Position numbers and translations under genes: made by a program. DNA of 64,000 nucleotides, from NCBI RefSeq assembly GCF_019059575.1, contig NW_024881980.1:248001-312000 (forward strand), read 5' to 3'. Below are positions 1-23,072 of this stretch, piece after piece. The notes beneath the pieces were generated by a model that was not told where the DNA came from, searched no databases, and worked only from the letters and a program-made list of their open reading frames with translations. The stretch comes from Amphibalanus amphitrite. Its lineage: Eukaryota; Arthropoda; Thecostraca; Balanomorpha; Balanidae. The number at the start of each line of letters is the position of its first letter. The stretch's first letter is position 1.

Positions 1-881
1 GCCGGCACAGGGGGGGGGGGGCCTAAGGTTTTTCGCGAATAACTCGCGTAAAAAGCGGCCGATCGCGACGAAACTTTAAGTACCCTCGCATTGATCAATT
101 CTACACCTACCCTAAAAAATTTCATGACCCTGACCCAAATGACCTTGGACCTGTGACCTCTTTTCCGAGACCATGTTTGGCCGGAATCGCTATTCGGCGT
201 ATGTCGGCTCGCATTAGCCGCGCGTTTGCAAGCTTTTCGTGGTTTCAAACGTTCAAACATGTGATTTGCTGTTGCTCCCATACATTAGGGTGGGTTTCAA
301 GGTCACCTGAAGGTCAGGTCAGGTCATTGACCTTTGGTGACCTCGGGTGACCTCGGTTCACTTTTTCGAGTTTTACATGTTTCTAGGCTAGTTTTTGGAG
401 CTGAATTCGAATTTAGCAACCATTTGAACATTTACGAAGTAGTTTTGGTGCCTTCGTAACATGTTACGAAGCTGTCAGAGGCGGTTGACACGTATTACGA
501 ATACCCGTCACAACCCCTACCGGTTGACCTGACCTGACCTGACCCGACCTGGTCTAAATGCTTAAAGACATCATCTCTGATCAAAACTAACACGATATTC
601 GTGATCAGCAAGCACCCCGGAAAACCACATAGCAGCCACACTTTACGACTTTCTAACAGGTCCCGATTTTCCCGGTTTTCGGGTCATTGACCTGACCTGG
701 AAGGTCACCCGATGAACTAGGACCTTAAAATTGGGTATCATTGGGTTCCTCTCGTGACGGGCAACACGCTCGTTTTTTTTCCGCGAAGCTCTAGCTCGAT
801 CAGGGGCCAAACGCGAGGGGGGGTCGTACCAACCCCCCCTCGTGCCGTCGAAGGACACAAAATGGCCTGTGCCGGCGAGGG
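1..881 (-). mobile_element. TTAA-flanked G/C-hairpin element, copy 1 (cut by window edge)
   Basis: The right end reads GTGCCGGCGAGGG followed by TTAA at 882-885. The left end begins inside the terminal sequence (GCCGGCACAGGGG). The interior matches the copy at 51786-53129 in reverse complement over most of its length. It has a G-run/C-run hairpin near 819-840 and many TGACCT hexamers. No transposase ORF is present. Confidence 0.85.
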
Positions 882-885
882 TTAA

Positions 886-1500
886 GTCGCATTGACGTCA
901 TCGAAAAATGCAGCTAGAATGCGTTTTTTATTTGTTCGACACTAGACAGATATGTGCTGGTTCTTGGTACAAACAGCTATGCTTCGCTTCTTCCAATGTG
1001 CAGTTCATCGTTTTACGTTTTTCATAATACAGATCGAATGCTTTAGAAAGGCGAACTCTTGTTCATCGAGCTGTAATAACGTAACTAACTATTTACTGCA
1101 TTCAGAAGCCTGGACGGATCTGCAGGTACATACAGCTGATATGGTTATTTTCTCCGATTGGAATTGATTTTCCTTGGTAGACCATAATCGAATCAGACCG
1201 GGCTAGATCAAATCACGAAGACGTATTGTGTCGTAATGTCTGGAACTGCTGTTTTGTGTCAATTTGCTAGGAAAGTGCAGGTTTAACTAAGAGTAACGAC
1301 TTAGTTATACGCAATTAATTAGATTTCCCATGAGGCTCTCCTTGTTGGGTATTTCGGCGACTTTCCAAGAAAAGTGAGCCTTCTTTTGTTTAAGGCCCCG
1401 AGGTGGGTATGTACGTACCTTTTAATCTACTCACATTTAGGTAGGCACTCAGCAGTCCGTGGCGATTTGCTTTCCTTATTTTCTAGACTCGTAACCGACT
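886..1500. other. Intergenic, nothing recognised
   Basis: This stretch is moderately AT-rich. Both strands were read and no coding, RNA or repeat feature could be supported. Confidence 0.4.
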
Positions 1501-1519
1501 AACGTGTGTATGTATACTC

Positions 1520-1961
1520 GATCCTCTTCAGTAACTCTCTTATCCCTCTCTCCTCTCCTCTTCTCTCCTCTTTCCTCCTTTTCTGTTCCCCTTCCTCACC
1601 CTTCAATGCCCCCTCAATTCCTCTCCACTCTTCCCTCCTCTGCCTCTCTCCGCTCTCCTCTCTCGCCGTATGACGTCACAGACGCCCACCGGAAGGACGG
1701 ACGATAGCTGCCAGCCTCCTTCCGCCGCCCTTCAGAAGAACTGCCGCCACCGAGACCGTCCGTGGCGGGCAGTCCAGAGTGCAGTCCGGCTGCAGTCCAG
1801 CCCAGCTGCGCGACCTCTCTGACCTGGTGCTGGTGCTGGTGTAGCCGCAATCAGTGCTGGTGTAACTGTTATCAGTGCTGGTGCAGCCGCCGTCACTGCT
1901 GGTGCAACCTCAATTGGTGCTGGTGTCTCTCTGCCGCTACTGTCGCTGACATCCGCTTCGG
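1520..1961 (+). promoter_or_regulatory. CT-rich and 21-bp-repeat region, possible leader exon of the Tre1-like gene
   Basis: A pyrimidine-rich stretch (1520-1665) leads into GC-rich sequence with a TGACGTCA site at 1671-1678. A 21-bp repeat with a GTGCTGGTG core (about 1830-1940) follows, then a possible splice donor (CGG/GTGAGA at 1961). This would suit an untranslated first exon spliced to 2335. This is inference only. Confidence 0.3.
1830..1940. repeat. 21-bp tandem repeat
   Basis: There are about five imperfect units with the core CAGTGCTGGTG. Because 21 is a multiple of three, every frame reads as a repeat (for example WCW-type on the + strand, PALI-type on the - strand), which explains the open frames here. 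Confidence 0.7.
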
Positions 1962-2334
1962 GTGAGACCAATCTAACTTGCCTTATTATTTCTCGACATC
2001 TCTCGTACCGCTGTGATTGCTAATTAACGTGCTCTGTCGGCGGACAGTTTCTAGTAATGAACTTTTTAGGGAATTGCAGGTGTTGCTGAGAGTAAAAGCT
2101 GTGTACGTCAACTTTTTCTAGGAAATTGCAGCTTTAGCTGAGAGTAAAAGCTGTGTTACGTATAATTTATTAGATTCATAAAATTTCACGTAATTTATGG
2201 TGAAAACATAAATTGCTATTGCATATTTTCGGAACATTACATATTTTTTTGTCATGAATTATTTCGTATTAAGTGTGAGCAATACCTATAACTTCAATTC
2301 CAATCAGTTTAAAACTATTTTCACAACTTTCCAG

Positions 2335-13423
<11,089 letters not shown>

Positions 13424-13433
<10 letters not shown>

Positions 13434-13450
13434 TATGTAATAAAATAAAA
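13424..13450 (+). promoter_or_regulatory. Cluster of AATAAA poly(A) signals
   Basis: Overlapping AATAAA motifs (13424-13429, 13428-13433 and again near 13439) occur about 360 bases after the Tre1-like stop codon. They are the first such cluster noticed and are likely to end its transcript. Confidence 0.5.
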
Positions 13451-14271
13451 AGCAGCAGACTAGCAATGAATTCCACGAATACACATGCTACCGTCTCATA
13501 TCATATACTACTTATCAACACGGCGATTGCAACCACATATCTGATATCGGATATATGGACAACCTGCTTTTGAGAAAACTCTCACGGCTCAACATACCAG
13601 AAAATAAGGCATGACAAGCGTCGCCGCTTCTCTGGTTTGGGTTGGGGACGCCGAAGCCGGATTCCCAGCGGCTCGCCTCAGTAATGTTTCGTCACCCGAC
13701 ACCCGATGACGTGTGGATGACGCCAACACCAGGACGTCATTAGCACATCATCACGTCATCACGACACACCCTTGTCACGGACGACAACACTACTGGAAAA
13801 GAAAACATTTAGTTGAGCAGCAAACGGACCGCAGGCGCCACGCAGACAATGGCGTAAATGAGCCCTTTAGGCGTTTGCATAGCTCATAAAAACTGTACCG
13901 CAACGGCAAACCTATCTGTATTCAACATATTGCTACGTTATAATATCAAAGTCACATGTTTATTTAGGTAAGTTTTTTTAGTTTCAGCCGACAATCTAAA
14001 TCATTAGAGGTCACATTTTGTGGACGACGCTCCCAAGTGATAGCTGGATTCAACAAGATGTGGACGGACGGTAAGCTAACAGAGGGACAACGCCGAGAGC
14101 ATGCCGGAGAAAGCCCGGTCTACAGCGGATGATAGACGTTTCCCTAATCTATGTTAGGTATGTTACGTCTGTATATATGTGTCACCTTGCGCCCTACTGG
14201 ATAAATGAGGATCCGTTTTAGCGTCCGTTCCTACATAAATGCTAAATATTGAAGCAGTTAGGTACACACTT
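13451..14271. other. Intergenic, nothing recognised
   Basis: Unique-looking sequence. A short run of TGACG-type motifs occurs at 13700-13790, but there is no supported gene or element. Confidence 0.4.
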
Positions 14272-14275
14272 TTAA

Positions 14276-15461
14276 CCCGCGCCCTGCTGGGGGGGTGTTT
14301 GAACACCCCCCCTTGTGGTTTTTCGCGAATATCTCAAAAACGGCGGCGCGGAGCGCCGCCGTTTTTGGTACACCTTATCATACATCAATTCTACACATGT
14401 TGTGAAAATTTCAGACCAAGGTCATTCAAGGTCAGGTCACCAGGTCACTCGAAGTGACCTCACCTCATAAAAAGTTTCAATGTCTGTCATAGCTACACCG
14501 AGTGACCGATCGCTTTGAAACTTTCAGCGATTGCTAAGAGCATTAGCATGTACAAAATGTATATCTCAGAATTTTGATATCGATGACCTAAGGTCAGGTC
14601 AATTTTGCGACCTCACCATTATAAGTCAATGGGAGAAAATTGAAATGCGCCTGTTTTGGACGAAAGACATTATAAACACTCCCAAACACTGAATTACAAG
14701 TGGTTTAGACACACTGAACATGAAAATGGTGTCTGTGACCCCTGTTTATGCCCTGAGGTCATCTTAGGTCACGAATGGTATCTAACAGTTTTTCGCAAAT
14801 AACTTTTGATAGAGGCATGCTAGAGCGATGAAAACGCCTTAGATGTGTTCAGCTCGACGATACGGATCGACTGATATGCAACATGACCCTTTCCGGTCAG
14901 GTCATGACCTTGACCTGAGGTCAAATTTTCAAGTTGACCTTTCAAGGTCAAATTATAGTTCGTTCGATGCGTCTTGACGAGAGGAACACGATGCCGGTAA
15001 AAGTAAGCTCGTACAATGCTTGGGTCAAAAGTTATTGCAGAAAAACTGTTTCCGAAAAAATCGGCTATTTTTGCAGTTTTTGCCCCCTGCAGGCAAAACC
15101 GTTGACGTTAGGTCAAATCTGAGAAAATTACTCAGAAAGGGCGTTAATAGGGCTATCGAATGCGCTTTTCCGCGGCGCTGTAGCTCTATTGGTTCCCGAG
15201 TTATGCGTTGGCTTCTTGGAAATTTTCGACATTCGACCTGGAAATCGGCGAAAATTTGCCTTCAATGACCTCTGGTGACCTGACCTTTGACCTGACCGAA
15301 AAATTGACCGAAGTGATTTCCTCATTATTTTTGACGCTCTTTCGAACGCCGCCTTCCGCGTATCGCTACGTGGCCCAGGAGCCGAGTTAGAAGGGGGGTG
15401 TTCAAACACCCCCCCCCCCCCAGCAGGGCGTGGAAATCCAGGACCCCCAGCCGGGCGCGGG
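14276..15461. mobile_element. TTAA-flanked G/C-hairpin element, copy 3
   Basis: TTAA lies at 14272-14275 and 15462-15465. The ends are CCCGCGCCC and GGGCGCGGG. The hairpins are G-run/TGTTTGAACA/C-run at the left and G-run/TGTTCAAACA/C-run at the right. The interior has many AGGTCA hexamers. Confidence 0.85.
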
Positions 15462-16667
15462 TTAACGTGTTAGCTCATTTCCTTATTTTATCGACACAAA
15501 TTTATTCCTTGGAATTTCTTTTAACGAGTCCTTAGTGATAAATCGTAGTTCTTTACGGTTCTTTGGTGCCTCTTTACGAGCCATCGAAGAAACCAGGCCG
15601 CACTGGGACCCACTACCTCACCGGCATCCTCGGCCACGGGCTAGCGCTCAATCGGTGGGTTTCATCATACTGACAGGGTTTATAACGAAAAACGAGATCA
15701 AACACTTAGGAGGTATTTCGTTGGCGTGATAATAAGAAATTGTCCTTTGCATAATGCATGTCCTGACTCCTGATAAGGTCTGGCTACACTATGCGTTTTC
15801 TGCGTGCGTTTTTTTTTGCGAGTTTGCGTGTTTTGCGCAGCGTAATATCGTTCTTAAAAAAACAGTTATTATTAATATAACTTCTTTAATATTTATATTA
15901 AAATTAATACAACGCTTATATTCACTAAAAGTTTATATGAAAAACATATAACAAAAACGTTATGTCCAGGGGTGCGGAGCCGGAGCCGGAGCTGGAGCCG
16001 GAGCCGCTGGAGCCGACATATTTTGTCCGGAGCCGGAGCCGGAGCCGTGAAACAATATAGCCCGGAGCCGGAGCAGGAGCCGTCAGAAAAGGCGGCAACT
16101 CCGGCTCCTTTTTTAAGAGGAAAATTATTGACATAGTTCGGTTTGACAGTACAAGGCAGTAAAACGTTTGGTATTCAAAATAGCCTTGTTATGCAAGTAC
16201 AGAAGCAACTTGACTTGAACCAATCCCTTCATCTTTTTTTCTTCCAGCAGTATTTATTTGTATAGACCCAGTAAACATGCCGACGTCGGCCCGACGTCGG
16301 CCGACGTCGGGGTGACGTCGGCATCTCGGCATCGGCATGCCGACGTCGGCCCGACGTCGGTCCAACCTCGGCACGACGTCGGCTGGATGTCGGATATGCC
16401 CGCAGCCCGCATGTACCGACGTCCAGCCGAGGTCCAGCCGACGTCGGGCCGACGTCGGACCGAGATCAATTGCTGGGGTCCAGCCGACGTCGGGCCGACG
16501 TCGGACCGAGATCAATTGCTGGGGTCCAGCCGACGTCGGGCCGACGTCGGGGCGACGTCGGACCGACATCGGCCGCTGTTTTGACCGTTAAAATAATATA
16601 AAATGCATGTTTTATGTTTCATAAAGAGCTTCTGTATTCAAAATATCCTCAGGAAACTCAAATCTTC

Positions 16668-17125
16668 CTCCACGCCGCAATCCCCTGATCCGGACTGGAC
16701 GGGAAACTTTATCCCATTTGGGATTGCCCGTAAGCCGAGCTCGCCCGCAGCCGGGTGCGGTGAGTGCTTGGGGGCTGCTCGGCCTATCCTTTGGTCAGGC
16801 TCAGCCCCGGTAACTCACCAGGGCCGGGCCCAGTTCATATAGAAAGGCCAGTCGGCAAGTGTCACTTTGCCAAAGTGCCACTTATCAAAGGGACACTTTG
16901 GGAAACGTTGGTGCAGGTGTGTAAGAGTGGCTAATGGCTATATGAATCCATTGTGGGGTCGCCCTTTCCAATAAGTGTCACGTAACAGCAATGGGACCAG
17001 GGACTCTATATGAACTGGACCCAGGGTGCTCGCCAAGAAGACCAATGTCTCCATCCTATCATCCTGCCGGCTCTGAAATGGTCTTGTCAGACCGAAAGGG
17101 CATCACCCAACAAAACAAACTGAAT
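16668..17125 (-). repeat. SINE-like interspersed repeat, copy A (with insertion)
   Basis: In reverse complement this matches 50945-51215 (GCCCTTTCGGTC, AAGACCAT, CAGAGCCGG, GGAGACATTGGTC, GGGGCTGAGCC). A piece of about 200 bp at about 16828-17028, with inverted ends CCAGTTCATATAGA, interrupts it. Confidence 0.65.
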
Positions 17126-17130
17126 TCGCT

Positions 17131-17207
17131 ATCTGGCTGCGTGGTGTAGTGGTTAGCGCACTAACCTCGCGTTCAAATGATACGGGGTTCGAATCCCATC
17201 GCCGGAT
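17131..17207 (+). repeat. tRNA-like sequence (SINE head or tRNA pseudogene)
   Basis: The acceptor arms ATCTGGC and GCCGGAT nearly pair. A-box-like GTGGTGTAGTGGTTAGCGC and B box GGGTTCGAATCCC (17185-17197) are present. The T-stem and anticodon arm are imperfect. B-box-plus-tail pieces recur at about 17250-17320. Confidence 0.6.
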
Positions 17208-18147
17208 GATGCTTTTGGCGTGTTGTCCCAGTAAACATGCCGACGTCGGCGACTGGGGGGCTCGAATCCCGCCGCCGGTTAATATTTTTGGCGCGTTGTC
17301 CCAATAAACATGCCGACGTTGGTCCCGTCGGTCCAACGACAAACGATCTCGTCAACCTCGGCAAACGACCTCGGCCCGACGTCGGCTCGACGTCGGCTGG
17401 ACTTCGGCTGGACGTCGGAACATGCGGGCATATCCGACGTCCAGCCGATGTCGGGCCGAGCCTCGGCCCGACGTCGGCATGTTTACTGGGGAGGATGTAC
17501 TGAGTAGTGGAGCCGGAGCCGGAGCCGCCGGAGCCGGACCATTTTACTCGTAGCCGGAGCCGGAGCCGGAGCCGCCATGACATTTCACCCGGAGCCGGAG
17601 CCGGAGTCGATTTTTTTCTCCGGAGCCGGAGCCGGAGCCGTCTGAAATTTCCACGGCTCCGCATCCCTGGTAATGTCGTTTCTTTCTAGAACGGTATTCC
17701 GCAAATCACGCAAACTCGCAAAAAAACGCACGCAGAAAACGCATAGTGCAGCCAGACCTATACAGCTCTCTGAGGGCAGGTGGATCCAACACTATTGTGT
17801 GAGCGTGTTATATCTATTTCCATGCACTGCAAATTATGTTGAGAATCACCGCATACTGCATACCCAATACCCATGAGAATTTCTCATATCAGGGTACATA
17901 CATCCCTCTCCCCGGCCACACCTCTCGGGACACGCCAAGCACACTTCTCAGGAACTTTCAGACAGTAGGTATCATGTCGCTGGCACTGGTAGCGTACTGC
18001 GTTCATCCCTCGGTCCAAATACAAATATTTTGGCCCAGGGGCACACCTTTCCATGACCGAATCAGGGTACATACATCGTACGCTCGACATCATACTGACA
18101 GGTTTTATAACGAAAAACGAGATCAAACACTTAGGAGGTACCTACCT

Positions 18148-18413
18148 ACTAGAGATGTCATTCGGATACCAACCTTTTGGTATACCGATACCAAACCGAT
18201 ACCAACTTGGTATTCGGTATTTCAAGGCGAGTGGATTTGGTATTTTGTTGGTATTATGAATCCTCACTAATGTAAAAGAGGCTGAGAATTTGGTAAAAAG
18301 TTGGTATTTTCCTCACATTCCCTAGTCGGTTTGGTTTCGGTATTTTCCCATGGATATTGTTGGTAGTTGGTTTGGTATCGGTATCTCGATTTTCCGTAAT
18401 TGACATCACTAGT
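18148..18413. mobile_element. Short hAT-like element rich in GGTAT repeats
   Basis: The ends ACTAGAGATGTCA and TGACATCACTAGT are flanked by ACCTACCT at 18140-18147 and 18414-18421, a perfect 8-bp target duplication. The body is GGTAT/ATACC repeats in both orientations. Confidence 0.75.
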
Positions 18414-18794
18414 ACCTACCTACCTATATCGTTGGCGTGATAACAAGAAATTGTCCTTTGCACAATGCATGTCCTGACTCCTGATACAGCTCTCTGAGGA
18501 CAGGTGGATCGAACACTATTGTGTGACCGCGGTATATCTATTTCCACGCACTGCAAATTATGTTGAGAGTTTGCATACCCATGAGAATTTCTCATATCAG
18601 GCCGTTCAGGAATCCTGACTCTTCGGGCCGAATATGGATGTTTGTTGTGTAGTAGAGTCCCGGATTGGGTGCAGCGTTTTTTCTCGGCAGTGTTTCGGAA
18701 TCATGGTAGCGTTGATATCACTCCGACACCGACTCCGGGTTTCCGGTCTGCCCGAGTTCTCGGGCTCCGGGTCAGTGCACTGTCATTTGACGTA

Positions 18795-19025
18795 CCGTAA
18801 GGTGGGGCTATTTGAGACAGTGGGGCTATTTGAGACAGTATTTAAAATTGTTATAAAATAAAAACCGTTTGAAATTTATGCTTAATTTTTGCACAGGCGA
18901 TTTACTGCTCGATTTCACATCTCCCTGAGCAAAAATATCACAAAAAATCAAACGATCTTCACTTTATAGCGACTTTAAATACTGTCTCAAATAGCCCCAC
19001 TGTCTCAAATAGCCCCACTTTACGG
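18795..19025. mobile_element. 231-bp TA-flanked MITE
   Basis: About 50-bp perfect inverted ends (CCGTAAGGTGGGGCTATTTG...) lie between TA dinucleotides at 18793-18794 and 19026-19027. Each end contains a direct pair of TGGGGCTATTTGAGACAG. Confidence 0.85.
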
Positions 19026-19027
19026 TA

Positions 19028-22000
19028 TAACCTTCGCCGGCAGACAGTACAGCAGCAGCTGGGGTAACCAAGATTCCTTTGGGGTAACAGTTGTTGGAGT
19101 GCAACCCTCCTATGGGTTTCGCTAGCTGGATGCCACACCGCTTGTGGTCTGGATGCCCTGCTGAACATTAAATACCCGAAGAAGGCATCCATTGTCGGTC
19201 GTAATCGCACACTCGCTATCGGGGGTCGCGCTCGCGAGGGTCCGGAGTCGCCACCCCCCGCCCCCCTTCGAAGCCTCGAATGATTTGGATCTGTATGGGA
19301 GCATGGTGACTGGCGAAGCCCTGGCCTTATTTGAGCAAATGAGACCGTGGGTGACTCATTTTAGGCGATAGCTGTAAAAATCAGCACAGGAATGATATGT
19401 TTCGCAAAATTATTTTACTATTAATTTTAGGGACCCGAAAAAGCATCATATGGACACACTATAACTCTGTTTGGAAGCCCCCTTATCTTATCTCAAGCCT
19501 TCAGAAATTGTCATTTGCTTTAACTTTTATCAGCCAATGTTACGTCATGAAGCAAAAAGTTTTTCGTCAAGTTAACATTCGAGAAGAAATCAGAAGGTCG
19601 AAAATTTTTGATTTTTAAAAATTAACTGGCTTATTTCTCAAGTTTTATTTGTAGTTATCTATATTTTATGTTTCCTAGTCATTGTATCTCACTTGCGATT
19701 TACCAGTTTCATGACGTCATTTTCCAACAATGAAACGTGACTGAATCTCAATTGATACTTCCTTGGCATGACCCCGGCGCTCAGACACAGAGTTGATCGC
19801 GGATTTCGTGGGAGGTGGAGTGGATAATCCAGCGAATCATGGCTTAAGATAGCGTTGAAGTAGTAATGAAAATGTTTGCTGGATAGACAAATTGTTATTT
19901 TCAGTGTTGACTGTGATTTTAGACAAACGCAACCATGAGGTAAGGGCAGTTCTTGGTTTCGATTTTGCTTGTCTCTGGGCGTTGTCCGGTTTTGCCGCAT
20001 TGTCTTTGTCGTACTATTTAGCGAATTATTCAGCTTGTAACTAATTTTTTGCTGGATGTGTTTCAAACATCGATACAGATATGTCAGACATACTCTTGTC
20101 CCAAAAGTTCATTGTTATTCACGATTATGAATTCCAATTTACAAAGAACCTAGACCTGGTACCTCAACCTAACTTTGAAGAAAAACATTTGCTTCAAGGT
20201 TGATTTTTCAAAAACCTTATTAGCATGATATGTGTGAACAACATCATGGCATTGTAGTAATTTATCTTGGTTTTACCAATCTTTGTGAATTGTAATGGTC
20301 TGTGTAGACCTGGAAGCATAACTAGTAAGGGCTTTGGAATGCCTTTGAATGTGTGCAAGCGTGTTAATTTGCAGATTAGATTTGATTCACAATGTGAAAA
20401 TAATCTGATAAGCATTATTTTTATGTATTTTGAATGTTATTTGCCCTTGAGAAAGCGAATACAGCAAAACGTGGGGCAATTAATGTGTCTAATTTTTACT
20501 TGAGAATGATTTAAAGATTAATGTTTTACGATAAATGATGATTTAGAGTAACAATTAACAAAACTTCTTTGCTGCATTTATACAGTCAAGCTACTCTATG
20601 CTCCTCTAACGTCTTGTTACAAAACATCGTCCCGATATTTGCTCCTCGTAGTAGCTCCTCCAAGCTTATCTTGATTCACATCTTTCCTGTCTTTGCACCC
20701 TCTAAAAGCTGGACAAGTTGACAAAATAAGAGCCTTAAAAGAAAGGGCATATCCTTCTAAGCTTAAAAAGTGAGATCACATATCAATACTTATGATAGTT
20801 TTCCACAAAACATTGCTAAGCTACACACAACTACCCATTGATTCAGGTAGGTAAGGTGAGGTTATGTTAGGTAAGGTTAGGTCAGGTTATATAACGTACC
20901 TGCTTTTTTAGGTGTAAATGATCATTTAAACAATTTTCTAGGTTGATATATGGTTTTTGACAGTATGGCCTGGTTTCTAATCATTTTTAAGCCTAGGGTG
21001 CAAATGGAGGATTTCACTGAAATGTTGCCATGGTTGTTATGAAATGGTTCTCCTCAACGCTCATCCAACTTCCTCCTCAATTCTTTTTTTTTACCTTGGG
21101 AGCAGACCCAGTGTGTACTGCTATATCAACTAACAATCATTTCTCCATCATTAAAGACAAGGGAAAGGGTCTTTTTTTTGTCACATTTGAAAACCTCCTG
21201 CCCATCAGACCTGTGCTGTTATTAAAAAAAAAAATCATTCTCACTGCTTCACCATGTTCTGCTAAGGCCTAAGCCCATCTCAATTTTTCATTAACCTTTT
21301 GCCACTACTGTTCTCCTCCCTCATCCCAATTGAGTTGGTTTTGCAAAGGAGGCTAAAGAAGACATAAATTGATATTGGTGCACATAATACAATTATGAAT
21401 CATATGCATGACATTTGATTGGAGTATGAACTATGAAGTGTTATTAGGGAGTTGAGAAGGCTGAGTATGATTTTTTTTACTCAAGGGCTTCAGATTTTTA
21501 CAATGTTTTTGTATGAACAACTTAATATCTCAAAATCAGCATTGGTGCACCATTAATTCTATGCTCTGTAGTACACAAACAACTGATTTCCTTTCAGAAA
21601 TTGTTCTGTGGCATCCCAAAAACAGCTCTTCTCTTAGCTCATCCAATTATATCATTTTAGAGAAGCAGCAGGGACATGCCAACTGTAGAATTAAGACACC
21701 CTTGGCAAATTCTTCTGGTAAGGTAAAACCCTAAGTGTGATTTCTAATAAGGCCACTCTGCAGGTGTTAGCTGTTAGGTTAAGACCAATATATTTTATTG
21801 CTTTTCCATGTTTTCCAGGCAACTCTTCTAAGTATGATTAATCCTAATCAAATGTGCAGGGCTTTGTTTTGATGAAAAGGGGCAAGCATGGCACTGCTAT
21901 GTTTCCTTGCCTTGCAGGAGAAAGAACTTGATTTATGGTTTCAAGTTTGCAAAAAATCAAAAATTGTAGAATTTACCTATGCCTTCATAATATATTTTTG

Positions 22001-22954
22001 GTACGACTTAACATCACAGTGAGTCAGTGCTCTAAAATTGGATTTTGGTTGGGTGTGCTGATGAAGAAAATTCTTAGGTTGAGAAAAAAAGAAAGTAAAT
22101 AACTGATGTATTTTTGCAAAATGGTGTGATGCTAATTTTTATGCCAACTGATAAACCAGGATTTCATGTCAGGATCTTGAAAGGGTGTGAAACAAAAGGA
22201 TGTGGGTGCATCAATTGTCAAGTGACATGTAAACTGGCTGTTCGAATACATGAAACCTTTTTCAGAGATGAAGTAAAGTCAGTCATTCATATTTTAGGGA
22301 TGAAAATATTTCCCATCAGGTGTGATTTTCCACCAAAAAGTCTAAAAAATGGAACACTGCAGTGAGTTAATGAGTACCTACTTAGATCCCTGAGCATGAG
22401 CAGCACTTGTCTATCACCACTTAATGATTTCAAGGTGGGATGGTCATTTTAATTACTGGCAACTTCTTATGTAGGCTTGAGCTTGAACGAGAAGGCTGGT
22501 TCATGTATTCCTGGCAATAATTCATAAAATGTATGCAAGAATTTCTCATTGGCTTTGGTTTGTGTGCTGCCTTTTTAGGAACTATGATGCTTCTGACTTC
22601 TCTCGTTTGAATTTGAGTTTCGTTTGAGTACCTACTGCTTTTTGTCTATCCCTCCAACAGATCATTTGTGCCCAGTTACAGGAGAGTGCTTGTTCCTCTT
22701 CTGCCCCTAGGCTACAGCGCAGCTGAGAGCGTAGTTCCTATTCTTCCTGTTGGCTGGTTGGGGACAGGTGGCACAGGGTATCCAACCCAAGTGCTTCCAA
22801 CATTCGAACCGAATCCCTAACAGGGTCGACCAACGAACTGCATTACTTTTTGATGTATTTTTTGTTTAGTGTTTTAATTTGGATTCTGACGATATCTCCA
22901 ATTTATCATTTACCATTGCTATGTGAGCATTGTGATGTGTTTTGTCATTAATTT
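19028..22954. other. Long intergenic stretch, nothing firm
   Basis: AT-rich sequence without recognisable exons or complete elements. A degenerate AGGTTAGGT tract at 20840-20895 resembles arthropod telomere-type TTAGG units but is too short and irregular to call. The first exon of ena may lie here or in 23073-23970. Confidence 0.4.
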
Positions 22955-23072
22955 CATTCGGAGAATATGGTGGGCATCTTTTGCGATCATAGTTCTTGGC
23001 TAGGCCGAGCTATCATTCGGAGAATATGGTGGGCATCTTTTGCGATCATAGTTCTTGGCTAGGCCGAGCTAT
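22955..23072. repeat. Perfect 59-bp tandem duplication
   Basis: A 59-base unit starting CATTCGGAGAATATGG and ending GGCCGAGCTAT occurs twice without a gap (22955-23013, 23014-23072) and with no difference, so it is recent or an assembly artefact. Confidence 0.95.

Larger units (their letters stand above)
16267..17490. repeat. CCGACGTCGG palindrome arrays with CCCAGTAAACATG ends
   Basis: CCCAGTAAACATGCCGACGT opens at 16267, and its complement closes at 17468-17490. Between them are many CCGACGTCGG palindromes, a tandem pair around ATCAATTGCTGGGGTCCAGC, a SINE-like copy and tRNA-like pieces. Confidence 0.75.
15967..17669. mobile_element. hAT-like element with GGAGCC-repeat ends
   Basis: The ends CAGGGGTGCGGAGCC and GGCTCCGCATCCCTG have 8-bp flanks GTTATGTC (15959-15966) and GTAATGTC (17670-17677), one mismatch. 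Both ends carry tandem GGAGCC. No transposase frame is visible. It is nested inside the Harbinger-like element. Confidence 0.78.
15776..17759. mobile_element. Harbinger-like inverted-repeat element with 3-bp target duplication
   Basis: The ends AGGTCTGGCTACACTATGCG and its complement (right end ...CGCATAGTGCAGCCAGACCT) are flanked by ATA at 15773-15775 and 17760-17762. Copy B of the local duplication has the empty site with a single ATA (near 18482-18484). The interior is occupied by a hAT-like insertion. Confidence 0.8.
15663..18602. repeat. Segmental duplication, each copy split by a different transposon
   Basis: Sequence from CATACTGACAGG to TTTCTCATATCAGG occurs twice. Copy A is 15663-15775 plus 17760-17890. 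Copy B is 18088-18147 plus 18422-18602. Copy A is interrupted by the element at 15776-17759, copy B by the element at 18148-18413. Confidence 0.8.

Noticed and set aside
16189-16591. Frames reading RRRPDVGPTS repeats
   Set aside because: Product of the CCGACGTCGG palindrome array, open in several frames on both strands. No real coding signal.
20840-20895. AGGTTAGGT-like tract as a telomere-type repeat
   Set aside because: Only a few irregular units; too short to call interstitial telomeric DNA.
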